In this document: positions 1 through 7,167 of the stretch, piece after piece
How positions within the stretch are numbered: the stretch's first letter is position 1
Layout of the letters: every line of letters starts with the position of its first letter
Made by a program: the position numbers and the translations under genes
Notes under the pieces: model-generated
Seen by the model: only the letters and a program-made list of their open reading frames with translations
Told to the model about the DNA's origin: nothing
Database searches by the model: none
NCBI GenBank assembly: GCA_020349865.1
Contig: CP070700.1
Coordinates: 1,290,384-1,304,505, forward strand
Source of the DNA: Desulfobacteraceae bacterium
GTDB lineage: Bacteria; Desulfobacterota; DSM-4660; Desulfatiglandales; Desulfatiglandaceae
DNA length: 14,122 nucleotides
Reading direction: 5' to 3'

Positions 1-444
1 AAACGACTCAGCTATAAAACGGGCCACACTGGCCGAACAATTTACGGTGGACAAGACACCGATATAGTTGCGCGTAGCTACACGACCATCTTTGCGAATG
101 ATGCCATTAAACGTGGCCTGTTCTGCCTTGGATATGATCTCTGTAAGGCGGGCGTCCGCGCCTATGGAGTAATCCCTGATAAAATCTCCCATTCCCATGT
201 TGTGGGTGTGGACATGGTCACCAGGCTGTATGTCCTTAGAGGCAAACCCTATGATTTGACCGTATTTTCTCACCGCATCATGAGCCTTTATTTTGCGAAT
301 GGCGACTTTGTGTCCGGCGGGCACAGATGCCTTGCAGATTATACCATCTGGACCGATAGCGGCGCCAGGCGTAAGGTTTATCAAGGCAACTGCCACGTTA
401 TCTTGAGCGTTGAGGCAAATCGTCATAGGCTTTATTTTGGCCAT
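1..444 (-). CDS. UxaA/altronate dehydratase-family protein, N-terminal part (truncated by window edge)
   Basis: The reverse strand from the ATG at 444 encodes 148 residues without a stop and runs off the window. Residues ~1-100 look like a SAF domain, with the typical ...AIRKIKAHDAV.KYGQ.IG.A..DI.PGDHVHTHN pattern. The segment 'NGIIRKDGRVATRNYIGV' followed by 'TVNCSAS' marks the beginning of the UxaA catalytic part. Full-length members (about 380-510 aa) are lyases that dehydrate sugar acids such as altronate or galactarate, or act on sulfolactate; the substrate cannot be told from this fragment. It lies 15 bp downstream of the small membrane protein gene at 460-774 on the same strand, so the two are probably cotranscribed. 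A purine-rich GGGTGGG precedes the ATG; a second in-frame ATG at 426 has no better ribosome site. Confidence 0.88.
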   Translation of the reverse strand, partial: MAKIKPMTICLNAQDNVAVALINLTPGAAIGPDGIICKASVPAGHKVAIRKIKAHDAVRKYGQIIGFASKDIQPGDHVHTHNMGMGDFIRDYSIGADARLTEIISKAEQATFNGIIRKDGRVATRNYIGVLSTVNCSASVARFIAESF

Positions 445-459
445 AATCCCACCCGGGGT

Positions 460-774
460 CTAATCTGCGTTAAGGCTCCCCACCCTCTTGTCCTTTAGAT
501 AGTACTTCCCGCTATCCGTCATGCCAATAATGTTGCTAATGAGCATGTATTCTATGGCCTTAGGCCGGTAATCCCTCATACCGATTCGAAATATGCCTTT
601 TTTTGCGTAGGGAAGCTCTATTGCTGAAGAGGGATCGACGGCTCCTTTTTGTTCAAGATCCTTAATAATAAGAATGTATGTTTGTCTCATCCTCCATGCA
701 TGAAACTTTCTTGTCAATACATAGACCACTATCAAGATACAAATACCTAAAATGAGTCGTTCGGTTTCAGACAT
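460..774 (-). CDS. small conserved-looking membrane-anchored protein of unknown function (104 aa)
   Basis: I do not recognise this protein. The first ~25 residues form one hydrophobic helix (about 7-23, LILGICILIVVYVL) followed by positive charges (RKFHAWRMR), consistent with an N-in, single-pass anchor. The remaining ~80 residues are soluble and mixed in charge, with a pattern 'LEQKGA' ... 'LPYAKKG' ... 'GMRDYRPKA' ... 'GKYYLKDKR' that reads like a small winged-helix or DNA-binding-like fold, although I cannot name the family. It ends 15 bp before the UxaA-family gene on the same strand, suggesting a two-gene unit. The ribosome site is weak (GATGG about 8 nt before the ATG). Protein-like composition, a clear membrane helix and no competing frame support it being real. 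Confidence 0.7.
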   Translation of the reverse strand: MSETERLILGICILIVVYVLTRKFHAWRMRQTYILIIKDLEQKGAVDPSSAIELPYAKKGIFRIGMRDYRPKAIEYMLISNIIGMTDSGKYYLKDKRVGSLNAD

Positions 775-853
775 ATTTTGACCATCTTTGGTTGATCATT
801 CCCGCATTGTTAGATCATAAAGAACAACTTTTTATTTGAGACCATATTTTAAC

Positions 854-882
854 TTGATCCCAAATCTATTCACAATTATATT
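854..882 (+). promoter_or_regulatory. candidate sigma-70-type promoter for the universal stress gene
   Basis: TTGATC at 854-859 and TATATT at 877-882 are separated by exactly 17 bp, in an AT-rich stretch between two divergent genes. Transcription would start near 889, leaving a leader of roughly 160 nt before the usp ATG. The leader carries TGCAATT (894-900) and its complement AATTGCA (936-942), and a TTTGAG/CTCAAA pair just before the ribosome site. The match is by eye only. Confidence 0.4.
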
Positions 883-1051
883 TGATAATCTAATGCAATT
901 GAGTCATGTGCCGGCATAGGCGATGTACCCAGACTAATTGCAGAATCAACCTAACAAAATTTGCCCATAGATCCAAGTTGTTTTTATTTCGAACGGTATG
1001 CGCTCAGCCCTTTGAGCTATTGGTTTCAACTCAAACGATGGAGGCACTAAA

Positions 1052-1552
1052 ATGATTCCTGAAATCAAGAAGATACTTTATACAACAGACCTTTCTGAAA
1101 ACGCCCGTTATGCTTTTAGTTATGCGGCAAGTCTTGCCAATCGTTATGGAGCAGGCATCAATATCCTTCACGTATTGGAGCACATATCACCTTACTCTGA
1201 CAGCTTAATAATCAACATCATAGGAGAGAAGAAGTGGAATGAGCTCAGGGATGCCAACGAGCAGAAAGTTCTTGACACGATAAAAGCGCGCCTTGAAAAA
1301 TTCTGTGAGGATGAAAGCAGCGAACTTCCCGATTGCCCTTTTATTACAGATGATATCATTGTGAAAATAGGGAATCCAGTAGAGGAAATCCTGGAGGAAG
1401 TCGAGTCCAGCGGCTGCGATTTGGTGGTGATGGGAGCCCATGGGCATGGCATAATGGCCGATGCTGTGATAGGGAGCACCTCAAGGCGTGTACTCAGGCG
1501 ATGTATAAAGCCTGTTTTGGTGGTTCGTTTGCCTGAAGGAGGAGAGACTTAA
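1052..1552 (+). CDS. universal stress protein, UspA family
   Basis: The 166-residue product is a typical single-domain Usp (usual length 140-170). The N-terminal beta strand 'KKILYTTDLSENA' (6-18) is the standard family opening. The C-terminal ATP-binding signature G-x2-G-x9-G-S is intact at G128, G131, G141 and S142. Family members are cytoplasmic, usually dimeric and often nucleotide-binding, and are induced by starvation or redox stress; the exact role here is unknown. The ATG at 1052 has a strong GGAGG at 1040-1044 with 7 nt spacing. The gene is transcribed away from the 104-aa gene and converges with the acyl-CoA synthetase gene, so it appears to be monocistronic. Confidence 0.95.
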   Translation: MIPEIKKILYTTDLSENARYAFSYAASLANRYGAGINILHVLEHISPYSDSLIINIIGEKKWNELRDANEQKVLDTIKARLEKFCEDESSELPDCPFITDDIIVKIGNPVEEILEEVESSGCDLVVMGAHGHGIMADAVIGSTSRRVLRRCIKPVLVVRLPEGGET

Positions 1553-1560
1553 GGATTTAT

Positions 1561-1594
1561 CCCCAATCAACTGCCCCGATGCAAGCGATTGGGG
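1561..1594 (+). terminator. hairpin just after usp, possible terminator
   Basis: CCCCAATC (1561-1568) pairs perfectly with GATTGGGG (1587-1594) around an 18-nt loop, starting 8 nt after the usp stop codon. There is no run of T after it, so if it ends transcription it is not a classic intrinsic terminator; it could instead protect the 3' end of the message. Confidence 0.35.
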
Positions 1595-1621
1595 TATACA
1601 GAGGCATAATACTTCATTTTG

Positions 1622-1656
1622 CCCCCTCACCCTACCATCTCCCCAGGGAGAGGGAA
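1622..1656. repeat. dispersed-repeat-like palindromic element (CCCTCACCC...GGGAGAGGG type)
   Basis: The stretch reads CCCCTCACCCTACC, then TCTCCC-CA-GGGAGA, then GGG. It resembles the CCCTCACCC/GGGAGAGGG intergenic palindromes I recall from many proteobacterial genomes. The stem is imperfect here (one mismatch), suggesting a degenerate copy. It lies in the otherwise gene-free 1553-1850 gap. Only one copy is present in the window, so the repeat nature rests on recall and not on counting. Confidence 0.4.
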
Positions 1657-1850
1657 CTCGCGGAAACCCCGCAGCAAGCGGACAGGGTATTAGAAAACCC
1701 TAATAACTTTAGGCACTTTAGATCAGCCTGGCCCAGACTTGGCACTTAGGATTTGTGATCTGATTTCCATATCCGGAGTTTAAAGTGCGGCAGACAGCAT
1801 TGAATCAAAAAACATAGCGCCAGGGCAGGCTTTTAGTGCACTTTAGGCAT

Positions 1851-3485
1851 CTACCTTGATTTCCTTTCTATCTCCAGCTTTTTCAACTCCTTTCGCATAA
1901 TCTTGCCCGTGGCGGTCATGGGAAGCTCACTGACAAACTCAATCTCCCTGGGATATTCATAGGCTGCCAAACGAACTTTCACAAATTTCTTTATATCCTC
2001 TTCGATCTCCGGACCTGGCGTCACCTCGGAATTGAGCACGACAAATGCCTTTACGACCTCTGTCCGCACCTTGTCCGGACTGCCAATGACGGCTACCATG
2101 CTCACTGAAGGGTGCTTCATAAGACAGTCTTCGATCTCAGCGGGACCTATACGGTAGCCCGAACTAGTAATAACATCGTCTTTTCGGCCGACAAACCAGA
2201 AATATCCATCCTCATCTCTCTTGGCCAGATCTCCTGTGAGTAGCCAGTCACCAATGTACTTTTCTTTAGTCGCTTCAGGGTCTTTCCAGTATTCAAGGAA
2301 CATGACCGGATCGGGGCTTTGAATAGCAACCTCTCCAACGGTGCCTGCACGCACGGGCTTTCCTACATCGTCCACTACCTCAACGATATGCCCGGGGATC
2401 GACCTTCCCATTGAACCGGGTCTGGTTTCCATGACCTCTGAACAGCTCCCTACCACTAAATTACATTCGGTCTGGCCATAAAATTCATTTATGGTCAAAC
2501 CCATCACTTCTTTACCCCAATCAAGGAGCTCTTCACCCAGCGTTTCTCCACCGCTCCCGATGGTTCGCATTTGATAATCATGGCGACTGGCCGGATCTTT
2601 GACCTGTCGCATCATTTTTAGTGCTGTCGGCGGCATAAAGGCATTTCGGATGCCATATTTTGACAAGAGATGAAAAACCTCCTCCGGGTCAAATTTCTTT
2701 GCACGGTGGGCAACCACTGGTATGCCGTGATGCCAACTGGGGAACAGGACATCAATAAGCCCTCCGATCCACGCCCAGTCCGCAGGAGTCCAGAAGAGGT
2801 CTTCTTCTTTAGGGAAAAAATTGTGGGGAAACTCGACACCGGGGAGATGGCCCAGAAGGGTTCGGTGGGCATGAAGGGCTCCTTTGGGGGGACCGGTAGT
2901 ACCTGATGTGTAAATGATCAGGGCCGGATCATCTGCTTTTGTTCTAACAGGTCTAAAATCAGTAACCCCCTTTTCAATCAACTCCCAAAAGTCCAGCAGC
3001 CCTTCTTGCTTTTCACCGCCAGTCACAATGACAACTTTAAGGTCTGGAAGCCCTTCCCATATCTCCAAAATTTTATTGATGTTAGCCTCATCCGTGATAA
3101 TTCCCTTAGCCTGGCTATTAGACAGCCGATACTCAAGAGCGTCAGTACCAAAAAGCGTAAAAAGAGGGATCGCAATTCCCCCGGTCTTATATATAGCAAT
3201 ATGCGAAATTGCAGTCTCAGGGGATTGAGGCAGAAGGATTCCTACCCTGTCCCCTGTCTTTATCCCTTGCGCCTGCAACCCATTTGCAAATCTGTTTGAC
3301 AGTCTTTTTAGGTCCCAGAAGGTATATTGTTGAACTTGCCCCTTTTCATTCTCAAAGATCAAGGCCAGGCGGTACCTTTGATGTGCCCACTTGTCGCATA
3401 TGTCCACGCCGATATTATAAAACTCAGGGATGTCCCAGTGAAATGCCTCGTAAACTTCTTCATAGGTTTTACCGGGTTTTAACAT
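1851..3485 (-). CDS. AMP-forming acyl-CoA synthetase (acetyl-CoA/medium-chain acyl-CoA synthetase-like)
   Basis: This 544-aa protein belongs to the ANL adenylate-forming superfamily, which makes an acyl-AMP from a carboxylate and ATP and then the CoA thioester. All core motifs are present: the P-loop YTSGTTGPPKG (192-202), the A5 motif NEFYGQTE (333-340), the TGD motif (417-419), the hinge GRKDDVI (433-439) followed by SSGYRIGPAEIE, and the acylation lysine K528 in TATGK. The overall pattern (TPADWAWIGG, FPSWHHGIPVV) resembles medium-chain/acetoacetyl-type synthetases more than long-chain FadD; the substrate is not settled by sequence. The ATG at 3485 lies 16 bp after dctM, so it is probably the last gene of the transporter operon and activates the imported acid or its oxidised product. 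The ribosome site is weak (AGG at a long distance), suggesting partial dependence on upstream translation. Confidence 0.93.
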   Translation of the reverse strand: MLKPGKTYEEVYEAFHWDIPEFYNIGVDICDKWAHQRYRLALIFENEKGQVQQYTFWDLKRLSNRFANGLQAQGIKTGDRVGILLPQSPETAISHIAIYKTGGIAIPLFTLFGTDALEYRLSNSQAKGIITDEANINKILEIWEGLPDLKVVIVTGGEKQEGLLDFWELIEKGVTDFRPVRTKADDPALIIYTSGTTGPPKGALHAHRTLLGHLPGVEFPHNFFPKEEDLFWTPADWAWIGGLIDVLFPSWHHGIPVVAHRAKKFDPEEVFHLLSKYGIRNAFMPPTALKMMRQVKDPASRHDYQMRTIGSGGETLGEELLDWGKEVMGLTINEFYGQTECNLVVGSCSEVMETRPGSMGRSIPGHIVEVVDDVGKPVRAGTVGEVAIQSPDPVMFLEYWKDPEATKEKYIGDWLLTGDLAKRDEDGYFWFVGRKDDVITSSGYRIGPAEIEDCLMKHPSVSMVAVIGSPDKVRTEVVKAFVVLNSEVTPGPEIEEDIKKFVKVRLAAYEYPREIEFVSELPMTATGKIMRKELKKLEIERKSR

Positions 3486-3501
3486 GTGTTACCAACCTGG
3501 T

Positions 3502-4824
3502 TTATTTCACGAGTACATCGGCAAGCCATGTGATTGTTTGCGGAAATATTATACAAATTATGAGGCCTAACTCCATGAGTCTCCAGAAGGGAAAAGCTCC
3601 CCAAATGATATCTCCCATTGTTACTTCCGGGGGAGAGACCCCTTTAAGATAGAATAAGGCATATCCGAAAGGCGGCGTCAGAAAGGAGTCCTGGAGCATA
3701 ACAGCTATGGCTACCACAAACCAGAGCTTATCGAATCCCAATTCTGCCGCAATAGGGAGGAAGATCGGAAAAGTAATCATGATAATGCCGATCCAGTCGA
3801 TGAACATCCCGAGTATAAACATGATAATCATCATGATAATAAAGGTGCCCCATTTTCCAAGCCCGATACCAAGGATTAAGTCTCTTACAACTTCGCCGCC
3901 GCCTGAGCCCATGAAGACGCTGGAAAAACATGCGGCACCAACAAGAATGATAATCACCATGGAGGTGGTCTTAGCAGTGTTGATCACCGATGTTTTTAAA
4001 CCGTTCCAGGTGAACTTACCATAAGCCAGGGTCATTAGAAAGGCGAGGAAGGCACCTACTCCTGCTGCTTCGGTGGGTGTAGCTATTCCTGCAAAGATGG
4101 ATCCTAGCACACCCAGGATAAGGATCATGGGGGGAACTAATGATTTCATGGTCATGATGGCTAATTTTTTTCCAGAGACCGCCTTCCTTTCTTCCTTGGA
4201 AAGAGGGGGACCATCTTGAGGTCTAAACCAACACCTGATCAAAACATACGAAATATAAAGAAATGAGAGGATAAGGCCAGGGATAATGGCTCCTGCGAAA
4301 AGCTTTCCCAGGGATAAAGCTGCCTGGTCTGCCATGACAACAAGCATAATACTCGGTGGAATGAGAATCCCAAGTGTGCCACCTGCGCAAACACATCCAG
4401 CCGCAAGCCTTTTATTATAACCGTATTTTAGCATCACCGGCATGCCCAGAAGACCCATAGTCACAACCGATGCCCCAATGATTCCTGTGCATGCCCCAAA
4501 GAGGGTAGAAACAACAACCACCGAAACAGCAATACCTCCCCTCAAGGGGCCAAACAGGTGTCTCATGGTATCGAATAGATCTTCTGCCACGCCTGATTGA
4601 TCCAATAATTGGGCCATAAAGATAAACAGGGGGATGCAAACAAGGATATAATTATCCATAATGCCCCACGTTTGATTTAAAAACATATAGAAGCACGATG
4701 GCCCCCAGCCAAGATAACCGAATATGACGGCCAGGCCACCCAGGATAAAGGCAAGGGGATGCCCTAAGAAAAGGCCGATCAAAATCCCGACGAACATGCC
4801 GATAGTTATGAATTCTGCACTCAT
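3502..4824 (-). CDS. dctM: TRAP transporter large permease subunit, DctM family
   Basis: The 440-residue protein is strongly hydrophobic throughout, with about 12 membrane segments, the expected size for DctM (about 425-440 aa). Family landmarks include the N-terminal 'LIGLFLGHPLAFILGGLAVIFGY', the 'GILIPPSIMLVV' segment after 'AAGCVCAGGTLG', 'GIATPTEAAGVGAF', and 'FIDWIGIIMITFPIFLPI' near the C-terminus. In TRAP systems this subunit forms the sodium-coupled transport channel in the inner membrane. Its ATG overlaps the dctQ stop as ATGA (4821-4824), so the two are translationally coupled, and the acyl-CoA synthetase gene follows after 16 bp. Nothing in the sequence looks damaged. The substrate cannot be read from the permease; the binding protein and neighbouring enzymes suggest a short hydroxy- or oxo-carboxylate. 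Confidence 0.96.
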   Translation of the reverse strand: MSAEFITIGMFVGILIGLFLGHPLAFILGGLAVIFGYLGWGPSCFYMFLNQTWGIMDNYILVCIPLFIFMAQLLDQSGVAEDLFDTMRHLFGPLRGGIAVSVVVVSTLFGACTGIIGASVVTMGLLGMPVMLKYGYNKRLAAGCVCAGGTLGILIPPSIMLVVMADQAALSLGKLFAGAIIPGLILSFLYISYVLIRCWFRPQDGPPLSKEERKAVSGKKLAIMTMKSLVPPMILILGVLGSIFAGIATPTEAAGVGAFLAFLMTLAYGKFTWNGLKTSVINTAKTTSMVIIILVGAACFSSVFMGSGGGEVVRDLILGIGLGKWGTFIIMMIIMFILGMFIDWIGIIMITFPIFLPIAAELGFDKLWFVVAIAVMLQDSFLTPPFGYALFYLKGVSPPEVTMGDIIWGAFPFWRLMELGLIICIIFPQTITWLADVLVK

Positions 4825-5330
4825 ATCTCTTTTCCCTTAACGACGATATACGTACTCCGAATAAAATTTGCTAATCCTTGAATCAGGAGCAACGCTAATG
4901 TTACCGGGATAACTGTCTTTACTAAGGGAACTATGCTCAAGGCAGCAGACTCGCTTGTTTCACCTATTGACCAGGAGGTGTAGGCAAACAAAATCCCATT
5001 CGTGAAAACAATAATGCAAAAGGGGAAGAAAAAAACTAAATAAGTAAAACAGTCTAAGATTCCCCTTACCCTTAACGAAAAGCGCCTATAGATAACGTCT
5101 ACCCTTACATGAGATCCATAGAGAAGGGCATAGGCTGCTACTAACATGAAATGGGGGCCGTAAAGATAGTCCGTGACCTCAGTTGCCCATATATGAGGAG
5201 CGTTAAAAACCCTTCTTGATATGACCTCGAACACTACAACAGAGGTAAGAGGAACAATCAGCCAGATAAAAATCCTGCCGGACCATTCGCTGACATTATC
5301 CAAACCTTGTAAAAATGATTTGAGCTGCAT
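4821..5330 (-). CDS. dctQ: TRAP transporter small permease subunit, DctQ family
   Basis: The product (169 aa from this start) has four hydrophobic segments, typical of DctQ, with the family patterns 'VFEVISRRVFNAP', 'WATEVTDYLYG' and 'HVRVDVIYRRF'. DctQ pairs with DctM in the inner membrane and supports docking of the binding protein. I chose the ATG at 5330 because it is preceded by AAGGAAAGG ending 7 nt upstream; an in-frame TTG at 5351 would add seven residues but lies within or before that ribosome site. The stop overlaps the dctM start (ATGA). The gene is separated from dctP by about 317 bp containing a terminator and repeat-like sequence, unusual compared with the tight dctPQM arrangement seen elsewhere. 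Confidence 0.94.
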   Translation of the reverse strand: MQLKSFLQGLDNVSEWSGRIFIWLIVPLTSVVVFEVISRRVFNAPHIWATEVTDYLYGPHFMLVAAYALLYGSHVRVDVIYRRFSLRVRGILDCFTYLVFFFPFCIIVFTNGILFAYTSWSIGETSESAALSIVPLVKTVIPVTLALLLIQGLANFIRSTYIVVKGKEI

Positions 5331-5604
5331 CTGGATACCTTTCCTTACCAATCTATACCCTGGGGAGGTGGCTCTAATCTATACCCAGGAAGGAGTCCAA
5401 TTGGGGCTGTTATACTGGGGATTATGCTGGAGTGCTGGAGCGATTGAAAAACCAAAAAAACATATGATCCCGAAATCTTTCAATTTCACTCAATACTCCG
5501 GTTCTCTAATACTCCCGAATAGACGTTCCGGACAATGGGAATTGCCTATGTCCACGCTCTCGGGGCTGTAAGCCTAATGAACGTACGTCTCTGAGTTGAA
5601 TATT
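5331..5604. other. gene-free gap between dctP terminator and dctQ
   Basis: No convincing reading frame lies here on either strand. Contents are the dctQ ribosome site, an 11-bp direct repeat AATCTATACCC (5350-5360 and 5376-5386, 26-bp period), and an imperfect inverted repeat built from GGAGT-like units (5414-5516). I found no clear -35/-10 pair for dctQ. A site with GG-N10-GC spacing on the minus strand (TTGGTTTTTCAATCGCT, 5439-5455 region) matches only the invariant dinucleotides of a sigma-54 promoter. Confidence 0.5.
5414..5516. repeat. imperfect inverted repeat of GGAGT-type units
   Basis: The left arm carries GCTGGAGTGCTGGAGCGATTGAAA-like units (tandem TGCTGGAG). The right arm carries the reverse orientation (CAATACTCCGG and TAATACTCCCG units). 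The inner ends pair perfectly as ATTGAAA (5443-5449) and TTTCAAT (5478-5484). Short GGAGTATTG/GGAGTGCTG arrays are, from memory, frequent between genes in Desulfobacterota. It may be a decayed repeat cluster or miniature element. Confidence 0.4.
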
Positions 5605-5642
5605 AAAGAGGCCTCTGAAGTTTTTTCTCCAAAGGCCTCTTT
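5605..5642 (-). terminator. intrinsic-type terminator directly after dctP
   Basis: AAAGAGGCCT (5605-5614) and AGGCCTCTTT (5633-5642) form a perfect 10-bp stem. The hairpin begins 5 nt past the dctP stop codon. Read on the minus strand the second arm ends in CTTT and is followed by AATATT, a short U-rich tail. Its position between dctP and dctQM suggests partial termination, so that more binding protein than permease is made. Confidence 0.72.
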
Positions 5643-5647
5643 CTCGT

Positions 5648-6781
5648 TTATTCCATTCCCATTTCCTTCAACGCAGCCTGTACCTTATCCACATAGGTGG
5701 GATGGAACCCATAACCAAATTTCCCGGTCATTTCTCGCCAGTCTTTATATTCATCCAGGTAGTCCATCTGGGATTTTAGGATTTTCCTGAAAAGCCCTGG
5801 CCTCTCCTTGGCCGCCATTATGATATACTCGCCCGACAATTCATCTAACTTTTTCAGGCTCTCATCATCCAGTTTGACGATCTTGGTGCCCTTTGCAATG
5901 AACTTTTCAATGGCTCTACCAGAGTCTGCCTCGTAGAAGGTGAGGGCGTCCACAGCCGCCGCTCTGCAAGCGGTTCTAAATATGGCCTGATCTGTTTTTG
6001 ACAATTTATCCCATGCCTTATTATTCACCATCACGCCAATTTGGGATGCCGGCTGGAACCAGCAGGGGACGCTCCAGTACTTGGTAATCTCGGCAAAGCC
6101 CATCTCCCAATCAATACCGGGGCTGCTGAACTCGGCACCATCTAAGGTTCCTCTCTCCATTGCCAGATATATCTCGCCGCCGGCCATCTTGACAGGCGTC
6201 CCGCCAAGCTGCTCGAGAACCCAGATGGTGCCACGGGCCGGGGTCCTTACCTTCTTGCCCTTGTAATCGGCAATAGATTTGATGGGCCCGGTCTTTTCGG
6301 TGGTTCGGAATCCGGATTCAGAACTTGTTGATCCCAAATTGAAATATCGCATACCGAATTTTCCATAAGCCTCATTGTAAAGTGCCTCACCGCCAAATTG
6401 ATAATACCAGGTCATGTAGTCCATATTATTGAAGCCATAAGGCATGGAACCGAGAAAGTCAAAGGCAGGGTCTTTACCCACCCAGTAACTGGACCATTCA
6501 CCAACGGCCTCCACCACGCCCTTGCTACAGGCATCAAAGTACTCAAAGGCCTTCATGAGTGAACCGGAAGGAAACCACTTGATCTCAAATCTCCCGTCAG
6601 TCATTTCATTGACATACTGGATCATCTTTTTGTCACCATAATAGAGATTAATGGCAGGTGTCCAGGTGCTGCCCATCTTCCATTTGATCTTATCTGCCGC
6701 AAGTGCAGGGTTTAAAGCTACCAAGACGAAGCAGGTGATTGTGATTGCCGACAAGCCCAAAAGAAAAATTCTCTTTTTCAT
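5648..6781 (-). CDS. dctP: TRAP transporter substrate-binding protein, DctP family (TakP/lactate-type subgroup likely)
   Basis: This 377-aa periplasmic protein captures the substrate and delivers it to DctQM. Residues 1-29 form a Sec signal peptide (MKKR, hydrophobic core, cleavage after ALA near 29). Family patterns include 'KWFPSGSL' (68-75), 'YKGKKVRTP' (173-181) with R179 as the expected carboxylate-binding arginine, and 'GGTPVKMAGGEIYLAMERGTLDGAEF' (193-218). That last pattern resembles the larger DctP subgroup containing alpha-keto-acid (TakP) and lactate binders; this is recall from family patterns and not a search. The ATG at 6781 has AAGGAGG 6 nt upstream. It overlaps the stop of a possible 17-codon upstream frame (ATGA), and a hairpin terminator follows the stop. 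The gap upstream (about 390 bp to the dehydrogenase gene) suggests its own promoter. Confidence 0.94.
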   Translation of the reverse strand: MKKRIFLLGLSAITITCFVLVALNPALAADKIKWKMGSTWTPAINLYYGDKKMIQYVNEMTDGRFEIKWFPSGSLMKAFEYFDACSKGVVEAVGEWSSYWVGKDPAFDFLGSMPYGFNNMDYMTWYYQFGGEALYNEAYGKFGMRYFNLGSTSSESGFRTTEKTGPIKSIADYKGKKVRTPARGTIWVLEQLGGTPVKMAGGEIYLAMERGTLDGAEFSSPGIDWEMGFAEITKYWSVPCWFQPASQIGVMVNNKAWDKLSKTDQAIFRTACRAAAVDALTFYEADSGRAIEKFIAKGTKIVKLDDESLKKLDELSGEYIIMAAKERPGLFRKILKSQMDYLDEYKDWREMTGKFGYGFHPTYVDKVQAALKEMGME

Positions 6782-6831
6782 TTTTTCCTCCTTTTTCTTT
6801 GAAAAATGAAGTTGTTAGACTCATTAACCAT
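6778..6831 (-). CDS. possible 17-codon leader peptide overlapping the dctP start
   Basis: On the minus strand an ATG at 6831 opens a frame encoding MVNESNNFIFQRKRRKK. Its TGA overlaps the dctP ATG as ATGA, the arrangement typical of translational coupling. The Shine-Dalgarno of dctP lies inside its last codons. A very strong anti-16S match, AAAGGAGGTGATT, lies about 15 nt upstream of its ATG, which is further than usual and the main argument against it. No known family; the basic C-terminus is just the A/G-rich ribosome site being read. Confidence 0.3.
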   Translation of the reverse strand: MVNESNNFIFQRKRRKK

Positions 6832-7167
6832 GCCTATATAAATTAATCACCTCCTTTCTTTCGCTGGAATTCTAGTCTCCAATGCAAACTGTTCTGATAG
6901 TGTCAGGTGACTCAGAAATACGCCAATTCGTGTCATTTCAATATTTGGGAGGGTCAACTTTACCAAATCATTTGACATCAACAATAATATGAATTTGTTG
7001 GGCCGTTACGGTACAGGTTTAGAAGTTAAGCTTTTGAGTTACTTTAAAGAAGAATGCGCTAAAAAAACAAATATATCATTGAGTTGGTGTGTTGAACAGG
7101 CTCAATTCGTTGAAAAAGTTTGGCATCATTATTGATGAAGTTACTAAACTGTCAGGTGGTGTATATA
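6832..7167. other. gene-poor gap upstream of dctP
   Basis: AT-rich stretch with no gene I trust. It contains a perfect-looking anti-16S sequence (CACCTCCTTT, 6848-6857, minus-strand sense), a 9-bp direct repeat TGTCAGGTG at 6901-6909 and 7150-7158, and a plus-strand 48-codon frame from ATG 6989 to TGA 7135 without a ribosome site. A weak hairpin CATCA-TTAT-TGATG lies after the dehydrogenase gene. I see no convincing -35/-10 or -24/-12 pair for dctP. Confidence 0.45.

Noticed and set aside
202..498. Plus-strand 98-codon frame
   Set aside because: It lies opposite the UxaA-family gene, starts with GTG without a ribosome site and resembles no protein; it is a shadow frame.
2914..3652. Several plus-strand frames of 97-147 codons opposite the acyl-CoA synthetase gene
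   Set aside because: They overlap a gene with all catalytic motifs intact, and have low-complexity, serine-rich composition typical of antisense frames.
5439..5456. Minus-strand TTGGTTTTTCAATCGCT as a sigma-54 promoter for dctQ
   Set aside because: The GG-N10-GC spacing is right, but CACG and TTGC are not matched (TTTT and TCGC); the A-rich repeat loop explains it better.
6924..6940. Minus-strand TGACACGAATTGGC as a sigma-54 promoter for dctP
   Set aside because: It has GA in place of the invariant GG, and the spacing to GC is 9 instead of 10 bp, so it fails the two strictest requirements.
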